Positions 1 through 8,991 of a DNA stretch of 64,000 bases are shown here, piece by piece; within the stretch, counting starts at the first letter, position 1, and every line of letters starts with the position of its first letter. The notes under the pieces are model-generated. The model saw only the letters and a program-made list of their open reading frames with translations. It did no database searches and was not told the origin of the DNA. The stretch is from Candidatus Jordarchaeales archaeon (lineage in GTDB: Archaea > Asgardarchaeota > Jordiarchaeia > Jordiarchaeales > Freyrarchaeaceae): NCBI GenBank assembly GCA_038889235.1, contig JAWAHN010000001.1:468499-532498 (forward strand), written 5' to 3'. Both the position numbers and the translations under genes were made by a program.

Positions 1-3000
1 GACTACCGCCGCTCTTCACGAACGACTCTATCGCTTCCAGCTCTGCCGGGCTGAAAGGTAAATCTGGGTCGCACACGATCAGGGTGTCATATAGCCTTAG
101 GATCGTCTTGTTGATTTCTTGCAGGAAAGGTATCTCGTCAAGCTCATACAGGTTGAGCTTAGCTATTTCGTAGAGGCTGAAGTACCCTGTAAACGTGCTG
201 TCCAATAGTTCTTCAATGTGTTCGACGTCCACCAGGTTGTGGGAGCTGTCAAAAAGTATTCTACCCTGAGGATAATCAATACTGAATGATACTGATACTG
301 GAAGCTTGGCGTCATTCACTGTTACCGCTATAACCCCACTATACCATCCGGGGTTTGGAAAGTTAAAGAATTCGAACGGGAGCTGTATCCCTTCAAGTTT
401 TATATTTGACGGAGTTGTGGTGTTTATCGAGACTTCAACTGTTCCGAAGCGATCGACTTCTACAAGCATCCTATGTACAGTGATAAACTTTGATGCGTTC
501 CCCTCGATCGAAATATTAATTCTGTTTGTGGTACCCGTAAGTATTACACTCAAGTTGTAGTATGCCAGATCTACTGGGAAATTTATTGGGAACGGGTTAC
601 ATGGTATCTTCGCCGGGAACACCAACTGGTCTGGCGGAGGGGAGCCTATAAAGGCATTCCTAGCCATGTAGTTGTCTAGCAAGTAGAACTCTGTCATGTT
701 AAGCTGTTGCAGAAGCTCTGTTGCATTTGTGAGCAAATCGGGGTTTAGCAGGTGTTCTAATGACAATGGAAAGTCACTCCACGCGACCCAGCCGACCGAG
801 TATGCGCCACCGCTGGTCGGGCGCCACACCGCTCTCAGTTTAACCGGTTCGTATGGCTTTAAAGGTGTGATCTTGAACTCTTCAGCATAATATATAGTAC
901 TGCCATCCCCGGACCTGTTTGCGAAGAAGATAGCCGAAGCGTTGACAGCAATGTTTCCCACGTTAAGCAACACGCACTCTGAAGTGTAGTCTGCTCCAAG
1001 CCCGTGTAGGCGAGCCATCGACGGGGCAAGCAAACATAAGTCAGCAATAGACAACTGTTCCTGTGCGGCGACGGCCTCTAATGCTGATTCTCGAGCAGCA
1101 GCCTGGTCCTCTCCAAACGAAAGAGAGGCTGCAAACGAGGACGAGGTGCCTGGCTCGATGAGATCGGAAAGTAGCCATACTGCTGCAAGACCTAAATCAC
1201 CGAAGTACTCCGACTTGTTTGATAAAAGACCGCTTGAAGCAGCACTAAACACTTCGTCTTTTCTACCAACTTCGTAGCCCGCGACGGACAGGTTTCCTTT
1301 GAACGCCAGCCACAGCACTTGGCTTCCGTCTGAACTTGTGTCTCCGACCTCTAACGTTTCAGTTTCACTGTTGAAAAAGCCGTGTTCGTCTGGCGGCCCG
1401 CTTTCGCCCAAGAAAAGGGAAGGATTCCAGAAGAACACAACACGGACATTTGAAACCGCCTTATCACCTGTGTTTAAGAAGGTCACGGTAATTTTAAAGG
1501 CGTTTATGGCGCCGCTCACGTTATAGTTGCTCCAACACTCGAATAGCATGACGACGATGAAGCAATCCACTTTCACTACCGAGACCAGTTTCTCATAACC
1601 AGTGGTCTCATTTATATGGGAAATGTGGAGTTCGCGGAGTATGGTCCCCGTGGTCAGCCAGGTAGTCTTTCCACCGTTGTAGGAGACACCGAACATGCCA
1701 TACAAGATGTGAGACGAGTTGAAGTTAGCCGTCCTGTTAGAGAGGGACATTGCCACGAAGGTTCCATAGCTTCCTACGAGACAATAACTTGAAACTCCCG
1801 TTCCATTAACGAAGAGGGGGGCGGGTGTAAGTCCGGGAGTGTATGTTCTCACATGCAAGTCTAGCGAGATGCCGCCCTTCGACTTAAGGTAGCTGTAGGC
1901 GGAGTACGGGTCAACAAGGCCAGCCCCCTGAACATTTGGGGATTCACCGAGGTCTACTGCCGTTCTCATGAAGGCTATCTTGACGGATTCTGGACTGGCA
2001 TACATTGACAGCTGAAGGAGAATGGCTGCTAGTCCCGCAACATACGCCGCTGCGGCCGCTGTGGACGAAGACACCACATAGTATTCATCTATTGGAGTCC
2101 CGTACCCGCCCGGTTCCAGTTGGGGGATCGAGATGTTAAATCCTAGGTCTGGTGGGCGAGAGCGGCAGGACGCTATGCCGTGTCCAGGGGCGACCACGTC
2201 CGGCTTAGTCCACATGTAAAGGCTTGGCCCTCTCCCGCTGAACGTGCACGTCTTTCCGGACGAGGAGTTATATGCTCCTACAGTTATCGCTCCCAGCGCT
2301 GACCCAGGTGAGCCAATGCTCATGTAGGCTGGCCCCCCGTCACCCGCCGCCGCGACAACCACCACTCCCATGCGAACGGCCGCATCAACTGCTAAGCAGA
2401 GGGGGTCGTCTGGAAGCCCAGGGATTGAAAAGGCGATAAGCACGACATCTGCTCCGTGGCTCACACTCCACTCTAACCCTGAGAGTATCCACGAGTAGAG
2501 GCTCAGTCCCTCAACATCAAAAACTTTCACGTTCATAATTAGAGAGCCAGGCGCCACTCCTTTGTATGAGCCGTTAGAGGCGTATCCTGTTCCAGCAACT
2601 ATGCCAGCCACGTAGGTTCCATGTCCGTTGAAGTCGTAGGGAAATGGGTCGTAGTCGACCATAGAAACCGATGCTATGACCTTGGGGTCCATGGTCGACG
2701 GGTCGTCGTCTAGGTCGTCAAGGTCTGGATGGGAGGAGTCCACGCCGCTGTCCAGAATTGCTACTATTACGCCGCTCCCGTTAAACCCTTCATTCCATAT
2801 TTGCTCGACAGACGACACTTCTACCTCAGATGCCCCGACCATCTGCGAGTCCGATGCAAGCCTTACCTGTCTGTTAAGCCAAATATATCTGACCTCTGGG
2901 AGGCCGGCCACTTTGTAGACGGTTGATGAGGGGATTTTCATGAGCGCGGCGGGGATAATCGTGTAAATTTTTTCGACAGTAGATTCAGGTGAGACATTCC

Positions 3001-3256
3001 TGACTGCGGCACAACCCACTTCTGGGTTCACGTTAAAAACCACTATGACCGGTATGGTCTTCCACCCTGACTTGATAATGCTGAGTATTTCAGGGTCTAT
3101 TTTATTTTCCCAATCAGCAGGGGCTCCGTTCAAAGCATTAGTCGAACTCTCCTGTGAAACACCTTGGGAAAGATTGGTCACGTGGAGAAGCGAGAGAACT
3201 AGAGTGGTGAGCAACAGGGTGATTAAAAGGGCTTTGAAATGTCTCGTAGCAGCCAA
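1..3256 (-). CDS. Secreted subtilisin-fold (S8) protein, probable pseudoprotease, C-terminus cut by window edge
   Basis: The frame is open from a TTG at 3256 to the left edge (at least 1085 codons), with AGGAGG about 8 nt upstream of the TTG. Residues 1-32 look like a signal peptide with a hydrophobic core. The subtilase domain follows: VAILDSGVD holds the expected catalytic Asp (D169) and NGHGTYVAG the expected His (H212). The serine block reads SSSTAAAAAYVAG. Aligned without gaps on its VAG end to GTSMAAPHVAG, the serine position is Ala400. The oxyanion-hole block reads AAAGDGGP where subtilases have AAAGNxGP. The rest is a long extracellular beta-rich region with many N-glycosylation-type NxS/T sites, ending in a segment that looks like a DUF4350/GATase-like fold. 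The fold and export are clear; loss of protease activity is inferred. Confidence 0.85.
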   Translation of the reverse strand, partial: MAATRHFKALLITLLLTTLVLSLLHVTNLSQGVSQESSTNALNGAPADWENKIDPEILSIIKSGWKTIPVIVVFNVNPEVGCAAVRNVSPESTVEKIYTIIPAALMKIPSSTVYKVAGLPEVRYIWLNRQVRLASDSQMVGASEVEVSSVEQIWNEGFNGSGVIVAILDSGVDSSHPDLDDLDDDPSTMDPKVIASVSMVDYDPFPYDFNGHGTYVAGIVAGTGYASNGSYKGVAPGSLIMNVKVFDVEGLSLYSWILSGLEWSVSHGADVVLIAFSIPGLPDDPLCLAVDAAVRMGVVVVAAAGDGGPAYMSIGSPGSALGAITVGAYNSSSGKTCTFSGRGPSLYMWTKPDVVAPGHGIASCRSRPPDLGFNISIPQLEPGGYGTPIDEYYVVSSSTAAAAAYVAGLAAILLQLSMYASPESVKIAFMRTAVDLGESPNVQGAGLVDPYSAYSYLKSKGGISLDLHVRTYTPGLTPAPLFVNGTGVSSYCLVGSYGTFVAMSLSNRTANFNSSHILYGMFGVSYNGGKTTWLTTGTILRELHISHINETTGYEKLVSVVKVDCFIVVMLFECWSNYNVSGAINAFKITVTFLNTGDKAVSNVRVVFFWNPSLFLGESGPPDEHGFFNSETETLEVGDTSSDGSQVLWLAFKGNLSVAGYEVGRKDEVFSAASSGLLSNKSEYFGDLGLAAVWLLSDLIEPGTSSSFAASLSFGEDQAAARESALEAVAAQEQLSIADLCLLAPSMARLHGLGADYTSECVLLNVGNIAVNASAIFFANRSGDGSTIYYAEEFKITPLKPYEPVKLRAVWRPTSGGAYSVGWVAWSDFPLSLEHLLNPDLLTNATELLQQLNMTEFYLLDNYMARNAFIGSPPPDQLVFPAKIPCNPFPINFPVDLAYYNLSVILTGTTNRINISIEGNASKFITVHRMLVEVDRFGTVEVSINTTTPSNIKLEGIQLPFEFFNFPNPGWYSGVIAVTVNDAKLPVSVSFSIDYPQGRILFDSSHNLVDVEHIEELLDSTFTGYFSLYEIAKLNLYELDEIPFLQEINKTILRLYDTLIVCDPDLPFSPAELEAIESFVKSGGS

Positions 3257-3355
3257 TTTTTATTCCTCCTTTTAACCTAAAGGGTGAGGCGTACATGTTA
3301 AATCTTTTGAATGATTCAAGTGTTGATTGAGGGCGAGTGAAGCGGAGGGTGCGGT

Positions 3356-4288
3356 GTGGCCGGGAAGTGCCAGTGGTGTGATGTGACTGCAGAGGTCTTC
3401 CTTCCCTACGCTCGGCTTAAGCTTTGCCGAGACCATTTTAAGGAGTACGTGGTGAAGAGGGTTAAACGTACGGTGGAGAGGTACAGGATGATAGGTGAGG
3501 GGGAAAGGGTGCTCGTAGCTCTGTCGGGGGGTAAGGATAGCCTCGTCCTTTTACACGTCCTATCAGTTATGGCGAACAGCGGCGACCCGAAGTTATCTCT
3601 AAAGTGTGAAGTCGAGGCGGTGACGTTAGACCTCGGTATAAAGGGTTACTCTGAGAAGTGTGTCAGTGTGGCGCGCTGGTACTGCGAAAAGCTTGGAGTC
3701 CCACACCACACTGTAAGGCTTGCCGAGCTGGCTGGGTTCACGATGGACCATGTCGCCTCTAGGAGGGGGAGGCCTACGTGCTCCGTGTGCGGCGCAGTCA
3801 AGAGGTATGTTCTAAACAAGTTCGGCGTGGAAATGGGGTTTGACAGGCTCGCTACGGGGCATAACCTTGACGATGAAGCTGCAGTTCTCCTCTCAAATTA
3901 CTTGTCGGCTAACGTGGAGTTTTTAGCCCGCCAGTACCCTGTCCTGCCTTCAAGGGAGGGAATGATATCACGCATAAAGCCTCTTTTCGAGGTCTCCGAG
4001 AGCGAAACAACGATGTACGCCCAGTTCCAAGGATTGATTCCAGTTGACGGAAAATGCCCCTACGCCACAAACCCGTCAACACACGCGTTTAAAAGAGTGC
4101 TCAATACGCTAGAAGAAGAGGCGCCGGCTACGAAGATAAGGATGGTTCGGGGCTTCTTGGAAAAAGTAAAGCCGTTGCTTGAAAAAACGAGTGTGACGCC
4201 GTTGCGCAAGTGCGCTGTATGCGGTTACCCGTCGTCTTCGGAAGTGTGCAGCTTCTGCCGCATAAAGAGGACTTATGGACCTATGTAG
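3356..4288 (+). CDS. ttuA: tRNA 2-thiolation enzyme, TtuA/Ncs6 (CTU1) family
   Basis: This 310-residue protein belongs to the PP-loop ATPase family that thiolates tRNA uridines using a ubiquitin-like sulfur donor. The N-terminal zinc finger has CQWC near residue 5 and a second Cys/His pair near 24-27. The PP-loop SGGKDS lies near residue 58. A central CSVCG with the later NLDDEA block fits the cysteine-ligated Fe-S active site of TtuA. A C-terminal CAVCG...CSFC zinc finger closes the protein. The start is GTG with GGAGGGTG just upstream. Its 3' end overlaps the convergent nikR-like gene by 16 nt. Function is assigned by family; the tRNA position modified is not visible from sequence. Confidence 0.9.
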   Translation: MAGKCQWCDVTAEVFLPYARLKLCRDHFKEYVVKRVKRTVERYRMIGEGERVLVALSGGKDSLVLLHVLSVMANSGDPKLSLKCEVEAVTLDLGIKGYSEKCVSVARWYCEKLGVPHHTVRLAELAGFTMDHVASRRGRPTCSVCGAVKRYVLNKFGVEMGFDRLATGHNLDDEAAVLLSNYLSANVEFLARQYPVLPSREGMISRIKPLFEVSESETTMYAQFQGLIPVDGKCPYATNPSTHAFKRVLNTLEEEAPATKIRMVRGFLEKVKPLLEKTSVTPLRKCAVCGYPSSSEVCSFCRIKRTYGPM

Positions 4289-4689
4289 CTCAAGGTGAGC
4301 TTCAACTGTTTTACCCCCCTGTTCGCCATGAGCTTCTCCGAAAAGTTCCTTATTCTTTCAGCTTTCCCCTTGACGATTATCACTTCCATGCAATCGTTCT
4401 GAGTAAGGTGAGCGTGAACAGTCGCGATAACTATGTCGCTGTAGCCGTGCTGGACGTCCGTTATAGCGTCCTCTAGTCCCTTAACTTCGTGGTCATATAT
4501 CACCGACACTACTCCTGCAACATCACCGGACTGGGAGAAAGCCTTGTACTCTGTGAGGAAGTTTCTCATAGCGATCTGGATGGCCTTGGACCTATCCATA
4601 CCTATGGAGGAGACAAACTCGTCGAATTCCTCTAAAAGCTCCGGTGGGAGCGAGACGCTAATCCTAGCAACCCCTTTCCCCTCTTCCAC
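4273..4689 (-). CDS. nikR: NikR-like nickel-responsive ribbon-helix-helix regulator
   Basis: The 138-residue protein has an N-terminal ribbon-helix-helix domain (ARISVSLPPELLEEFDEF) and a C-terminal ACT-like regulatory domain. The NikR metal-ligand pattern is present: a His in VQHGYSD, an HxH pair in ATVHAHL, then a Cys in NDCMEV. This matches the His/His/His/Cys square-planar nickel site of E. coli NikR. The start is GTG at 4689 with an AGAGGGG-like ribosome-binding site. It is transcribed towards ttuA and overlaps it tail to tail. Its targets are not evident; no nickel importer or hydrogenase is in the window. Confidence 0.88.
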   Translation of the reverse strand: MEEGKGVARISVSLPPELLEEFDEFVSSIGMDRSKAIQIAMRNFLTEYKAFSQSGDVAGVVSVIYDHEVKGLEDAITDVQHGYSDIVIATVHAHLTQNDCMEVIIVKGKAERIRNFSEKLMANRGVKQLKLTLSYIGP

Positions 4690-4769
4690 GCTCCAGCACG
4701 CCCCTCTAAGCTACTACTAAAATAGTGGGGGAATGGGGCTTTTAAAAAGCGTGCCCCGGAAGGTTTTGG

Positions 4770-5162
4770 TTAAAGTTCTTTTGCAAGCTCTGCGAATTTA
4801 TCGCACGCGTTTACAATAAGGAGGATATAGTTTCTTATTTTCTCAGGTGTTAGCTCGGTGTCTGCTGTCTCTATGCTGACGAATAGAACGTCGCCGTTGT
4901 CCACACCGTACTTGATGCCGTTCTGCCTAAAGTTCTCTTTCAGGAGGTTGTAGAAAAGTTGGGGGCGCAACTCTTCGGGTATGTTTGAGAGATCTGTTAA
5001 CCAAGACACGATGAACAACCACGACTCGTCCGGCGAAGTTAGGATGACTACCGTCAAATCCGAGAAGTACTCAGTCTCCCAGCGCATCACTATGGCGTCC
5101 TTCTCCTTAAAGTACTTGAGGTTCGCCTTATCGAGAAGACCCGCAACCTTATCAAGCAACAA
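4770..5162 (-). CDS. YbjN-like small protein
   Basis: This is an about 130-residue soluble alpha/beta protein resembling the YbjN / type III chaperone-like fold: amphipathic first helix, an acidic beta-sheet around VMRWETEYFSDLTVVIL, then helices around LRPQLFYNLLKENF. The reading frame can start at GTG 5180, but AAGGTGG at about 5170-5175 lies 7 nt before TTG 5162, so I chose that TTG. It sits alone between the nikR-like gene and the Fpo operon, with a hairpin (5189-5218) in its presumed leader. Function is unknown; the family assignment is moderate. Confidence 0.6.
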   Translation of the reverse strand: MLLDKVAGLLDKANLKYFKEKDAIVMRWETEYFSDLTVVILTSPDESWLFIVSWLTDLSNIPEELRPQLFYNLLKENFRQNGIKYGVDNGDVLFVSIETADTELTPEKIRNYILLIVNACDKFAELAKEL

Positions 5163-5188
5163 GTAAATTCCACCTTTCACTCTAGAAA

Positions 5189-5218
5189 GAGTCTAAGGGT
5201 CGAAGAACCCAAAGACTC
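5189..5218 (-). other. RNA hairpin between Fpo operon and YbjN-like gene
   Basis: GAGTCT (5189-5194) pairs with AGACTC (5213-5218), and GGGT (5197-5200) with ACCC (5207-5210). A symmetric AA/AA internal loop separates the stems and the loop is CGAAGA. Read on the minus strand the hairpin is followed by TTTCT. It could help end Fpo operon transcripts or act in the leader of the YbjN-like gene, whose TATA-like TTTTTAAA lies at about 5219-5230. Confidence 0.45.
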
Positions 5219-5301
5219 CTTTAAAAATTTAACAAATTCCCCCATTAAAAAGGGTTTCTACGACGAAGAAACAAAAAAGAAGGGAAAAGAGGAAGAGTTT
5301 C

Positions 5302-7071
5302 CTAGACTATTCCGGCTATGTAGTTCTGGGAGTAGAGTAGGGCCTCCGCGGCTCTGTTCGCAAGGCTGTATATCGGGCTCGGGTACACACCGAAGGCCAC
5401 GCATGCTAGAGCTAGGATAGCTATGGGCACGGCCATGACTAAGGACTCCTTCTTGTTTATCGCTTTAACATGGTCAGACTCTGGGGCGAACCACAAAACG
5501 TACAGTAGTCTCAGGTAGAAGGCTGCAGAGAACGCGCTCGCCAGGACTGTTGCTACTGCCACGGTCACCCACACCCAGCCTTCTGGCACGAATGGAGCGT
5601 ACCATATTGCTGCAAGCACTATCAGCGCCTTGCTCCAGAAGCCGTTGAGCGGTGGGAGCCCCATTAGTGCGAGTGTCCCTATGGCGAAGCTTATGCTTGT
5701 TATGGGTGTTTTGCGTCCTATTCCTGATAGGTCACTTATCATCCTTGAGCCAGTGGCATGTAGGTATACTCCTGAACCTAAAAACAGGAGACCTTTGGCT
5801 ATGGCGTGGTTTACGAGGTGGAAGAACGCTGCAGAGACTCCGACCGCCGTGCCTATTGATAGGCCAAGCATTATGAATCCTATGTTTAGTATGCTGCTGT
5901 AGGCCAGAAGTCTCTTTATGTCTTGTTGCAGGAGCGCCATTATGTTGGCGACTATCAGGGTTATCACGCCGAAGAGCGCTAGGGCGTAGTTCCAGTTGAA
6001 CGGGTAGCTGTATCCGGGGAACCCTGCCGGGAACATTTGCGGAAGGTTGTAGGGTGGAACATTTAGGGGGACTAGCCACGGCCAGGAGAGTGTGATCGGG
6101 AATAGCACGAAGAGGCTTCTCGCCATCGAGTAAACACCGGTTTTTATCACTACACCTGAAAGCATAGCACTTATTCCGCTGGGTGCGGCTGGGTGAGCGT
6201 CCGGAAGCCACGTGTGCACTGGGACTATTGCCGCCTTGACGCCGAAGCCTAAGACTAGTAGCGCGATGATCACGTACAACACTTGGCTCCCGATGAAGAA
6301 GCCCAGTGGGTTAATTGTACGCGAGAGGTTGATCAGGGTTCCAACATAGGCGAAGTTTAGTGTTCCCGTCAATCCGTAGATTAGCGATATGGCGTAAAGA
6401 ATCATGCTGCTGCCTACCGCGCCCATCACAAGGTACTTGAAGCCTGCCTCAACAGGCTCCCATTGTTCCTTCCTGAAGCCGACAAGAGCGTACGCTGAAA
6501 CGCCCATGATTTCAAAGAATACGAAGAGCGTGAACAAGTCTCCTGCAAAGGCGACACCATTCATCGCTGCGACAAGTATGAGGAGGAGCGCGTAGTACTT
6601 TGTTTTACCCGTATCGTGCTCCATGTACTTTATAGAGTATATGCAGACTAGGAGGCCGAGGCCGGTGAATGCCGCAGCCATCAGTATGCTTAGGAAGTCC
6701 ACAGCGAACACTGAGCCTACAGGCGGCATAGTCGCCTTGTAAAGGAGCCAGTTTTGCCCACTTACGAACAGTTGGTACGCGAAGGTGAGCCAGTAGCCTG
6801 CAGGCATATACTCGTAGTAGAGGGCCACCGGTACTAGGATTCCCTGTGTCATGAGCGACCAGTCGGATACCACTTGCAGGTACCTTAGCTGCCAGTATGT
6901 GAGGAATATGTAAAATGAGGTCGCAGCGAAGCCTATGACCGCAACTATCTCCCTGGCCAGTTGCAGTTTTCCGTCTGCGACCTTCTCGAATACTGTTCCA
7001 ACACCTAGCGTTATTAACGCGAAAACTATTGGTATTATTACCGGGTACAGGAGGGTTACATCGCTTAACAT
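5302..7071 (-). CDS. fpoN: Fpo/Nuo-type complex, antiporter-like subunit N
   Basis: This 589-residue polytopic membrane protein belongs to the proton-conducting antiporter-like family (NuoL/M/N). The signature block PVHTWLPDAHPAAPSGISAML lies near residue 280, with a membrane Lys in GVKAAI just ahead and a further ion-path region QQDIKRLLAYSSILNIG near 390. It is longer than usual NuoN (about 480) because of a loop near residues 330-360 and an extended N-terminus. ATG 7071 is preceded by GGAGG. It is the last gene of the J1-J2-K-L-M-N operon and should form one of three ion channels of the membrane arm. Confidence 0.9.
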   Translation of the reverse strand: MLSDVTLLYPVIIPIVFALITLGVGTVFEKVADGKLQLAREIVAVIGFAATSFYIFLTYWQLRYLQVVSDWSLMTQGILVPVALYYEYMPAGYWLTFAYQLFVSGQNWLLYKATMPPVGSVFAVDFLSILMAAAFTGLGLLVCIYSIKYMEHDTGKTKYYALLLILVAAMNGVAFAGDLFTLFVFFEIMGVSAYALVGFRKEQWEPVEAGFKYLVMGAVGSSMILYAISLIYGLTGTLNFAYVGTLINLSRTINPLGFFIGSQVLYVIIALLVLGFGVKAAIVPVHTWLPDAHPAAPSGISAMLSGVVIKTGVYSMARSLFVLFPITLSWPWLVPLNVPPYNLPQMFPAGFPGYSYPFNWNYALALFGVITLIVANIMALLQQDIKRLLAYSSILNIGFIMLGLSIGTAVGVSAAFFHLVNHAIAKGLLFLGSGVYLHATGSRMISDLSGIGRKTPITSISFAIGTLALMGLPPLNGFWSKALIVLAAIWYAPFVPEGWVWVTVAVATVLASAFSAAFYLRLLYVLWFAPESDHVKAINKKESLVMAVPIAILALACVAFGVYPSPIYSLANRAAEALLYSQNYIAGIV

Positions 7072-7089
7072 TTCACCACGCCTCCTTTC

Positions 7090-8976
7090 TTAAACTAACA
7101 TTAGCACGGTCAGCAGGTAGACTATCTGCTCCCACCCGTAAATAGTAGGTAAGTATTGGGTGGCACCGAAGAGCGGCGCGAAGAACTGGGTTGCCATGTT
7201 CGGAGCTATTCCGAGGATCACTGTGAAGACTACCAGTATCATCGCTGGCACCGTGTATTTCAATGGAAGCTCCTTAGCGTTTTCTAGGCCCGGCTTCAAC
7301 GGTCCGAAGAATATGCGGCGTATTGCCCAGAGGTAGTATGCGAGCGTGACGGCGGTGGCCAGAACCATGAGTCCTAGAAGGAGGTACTGGTTGGCTACAG
7401 CTCCTCCAACGAAGATCAACCACTCGCTTGCAAACCCGCTGAGCGGAGGTATTCCTGCGAGCGAGAGTCCAGATATAACTGCAAGCGTTGCCGTCACGGG
7501 CATTCTGCCCGCGAGCCCGCCGAGCTTGTCGAAGTCTATGGTGTTAAACTGTTTGAGGAGGAGGCCTGCGATCATGAACCAGGTAGCTATGCATATCCCG
7601 TGGTTTATTATGTGGAAGAAGGAGCCAGTAACGCTGAAGAACGTGTTCATAGCGTAGCCGAAGAATATGTAGCCCATCTGGCTCATGGAGGAGTATGCAA
7701 GCATAGCTTTCAAGTTCTTCTGTGTTAGAGCCATTATTCCTCCGTAGAAGGCTGTTGCTATGGCGAGTATTCCTAGCCCAACAGTCATCATGGAGACTGA
7801 GGGGGCAAGGTAGAGGGATACCAGCCTAGCTATACCGTAGGCCGCTGTCTTGGTCATCGCAGCACTTAGCAAGAGCGTTACAGGCATTGGGGCCTCCATG
7901 TACGTGTCCGGAAGCCACGTGTGCAGCGGGAATATAGCCATCTTGACGGCGAATCCCACTAGTACAAGTGAGACCGGCAGAACCATCACGGCACCTATCA
8001 GCGCTAGGGATAGCCATTGCTGAACTTGCTGACCTATAACTGTTGACGCAAGCCATGGGATGAGGCTGCCCACCACGTTTGAGTACACTAAGTCCTTGTA
8101 AGCACTTACGATCACTCCCATTTCTTGTATGTTGAAAGTTCCAAGGTTTACTCCGGTCATGAGCATGCCGACCAGCATGAACGCCGAGCCGAACGTGGTC
8201 CAAAGGAAGTACTTGAGAGCCGTTGCGCCACGCCTCTCGGTTAGCCCGTAGCGTGCAACAAGGACGTATGTGGGTATGAGCATCAGCTCCCAGAACACGA
8301 AGAACTCTATTATGTTTGTTGAGAAGACGACGCCCAGCATGCCTCCTATGAAGAGGAGGAGGCAGGCGTAGAACGTCCCGGGGTTCTCTAGGTTCTCCAT
8401 GTGCGTTGCACAGTGGAAGACGACTAGTGCTCCGAGGCCTGATATCAGCATCGCAACGGGGGCGCTTAGTCCATCGGCGACAAATCCTGCATCAATCGGG
8501 AGGAGCAGGAGTGGGTTCATGGATACTACTATCGGGACGTCTATTCTAGGAGCGGGTTGAGGGATGACGTTGTAGAATGGACGGAGCACAAGCCTGTACT
8601 GGAACAGGTGGAAGGCTGGGTAAACCACCGCGCGGTCGAAGGGGTTTGGATAGTATGGAACTGGGCTTTTAAGTAGGGACACTTGCCAAGTTGACAAGTC
8701 GACGCTGAGGGCAGCCTGCTGGAATGGGACGTAAACTAGCAATTGGTAGGTTTTCGTGGCCACGTTGAACGAAATGGATGCCAGGATGTTGTACGACGTG
8801 AGGAGGATGTACGACACATGCATTATCAATATGGCTGAAGCCACTGCTGCAGCCACGGAGAGCCACTTAGCGGCTCTACCCCACTTCTTTCCTAACAGGT
8901 AAACTATCGGGCTTAGCAAGATCAACACTGCTACTGAGGCTGCAAGTTCGTAGCCGGACAACACGTCGAGTATCAT
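7090..8976 (-). CDS. fpoM: Fpo/Nuo-type complex, antiporter-like subunit M
   Basis: This 628-residue polytopic protein has NuoM hallmarks: WELMLIPTYVLVARYG near residue 235 (membrane Glu), FAVKMAIFPLHTWLPDTYMEAP near 345, and LKAMLAYSSMSQMGYI near 435. An N-terminal extension of about 100 residues with a periplasm-like loop between the first helices makes it longer than typical NuoM (about 500). ATG 8976 has GAGGAG upstream. It sits 15 nt after fpoL and 18 nt before fpoN. It couples electron transfer to proton or sodium pumping in the membrane arm. Confidence 0.92.
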   Translation of the reverse strand: MILDVLSGYELAASVAVLILLSPIVYLLGKKWGRAAKWLSVAAAVASAILIMHVSYILLTSYNILASISFNVATKTYQLLVYVPFQQAALSVDLSTWQVSLLKSPVPYYPNPFDRAVVYPAFHLFQYRLVLRPFYNVIPQPAPRIDVPIVVSMNPLLLLPIDAGFVADGLSAPVAMLISGLGALVVFHCATHMENLENPGTFYACLLLFIGGMLGVVFSTNIIEFFVFWELMLIPTYVLVARYGLTERRGATALKYFLWTTFGSAFMLVGMLMTGVNLGTFNIQEMGVIVSAYKDLVYSNVVGSLIPWLASTVIGQQVQQWLSLALIGAVMVLPVSLVLVGFAVKMAIFPLHTWLPDTYMEAPMPVTLLLSAAMTKTAAYGIARLVSLYLAPSVSMMTVGLGILAIATAFYGGIMALTQKNLKAMLAYSSMSQMGYIFFGYAMNTFFSVTGSFFHIINHGICIATWFMIAGLLLKQFNTIDFDKLGGLAGRMPVTATLAVISGLSLAGIPPLSGFASEWLIFVGGAVANQYLLLGLMVLATAVTLAYYLWAIRRIFFGPLKPGLENAKELPLKYTVPAMILVVFTVILGIAPNMATQFFAPLFGATQYLPTIYGWEQIVYLLTVLMLV

Positions 8977-8991
8977 TTCTCCTCGCCTCCT

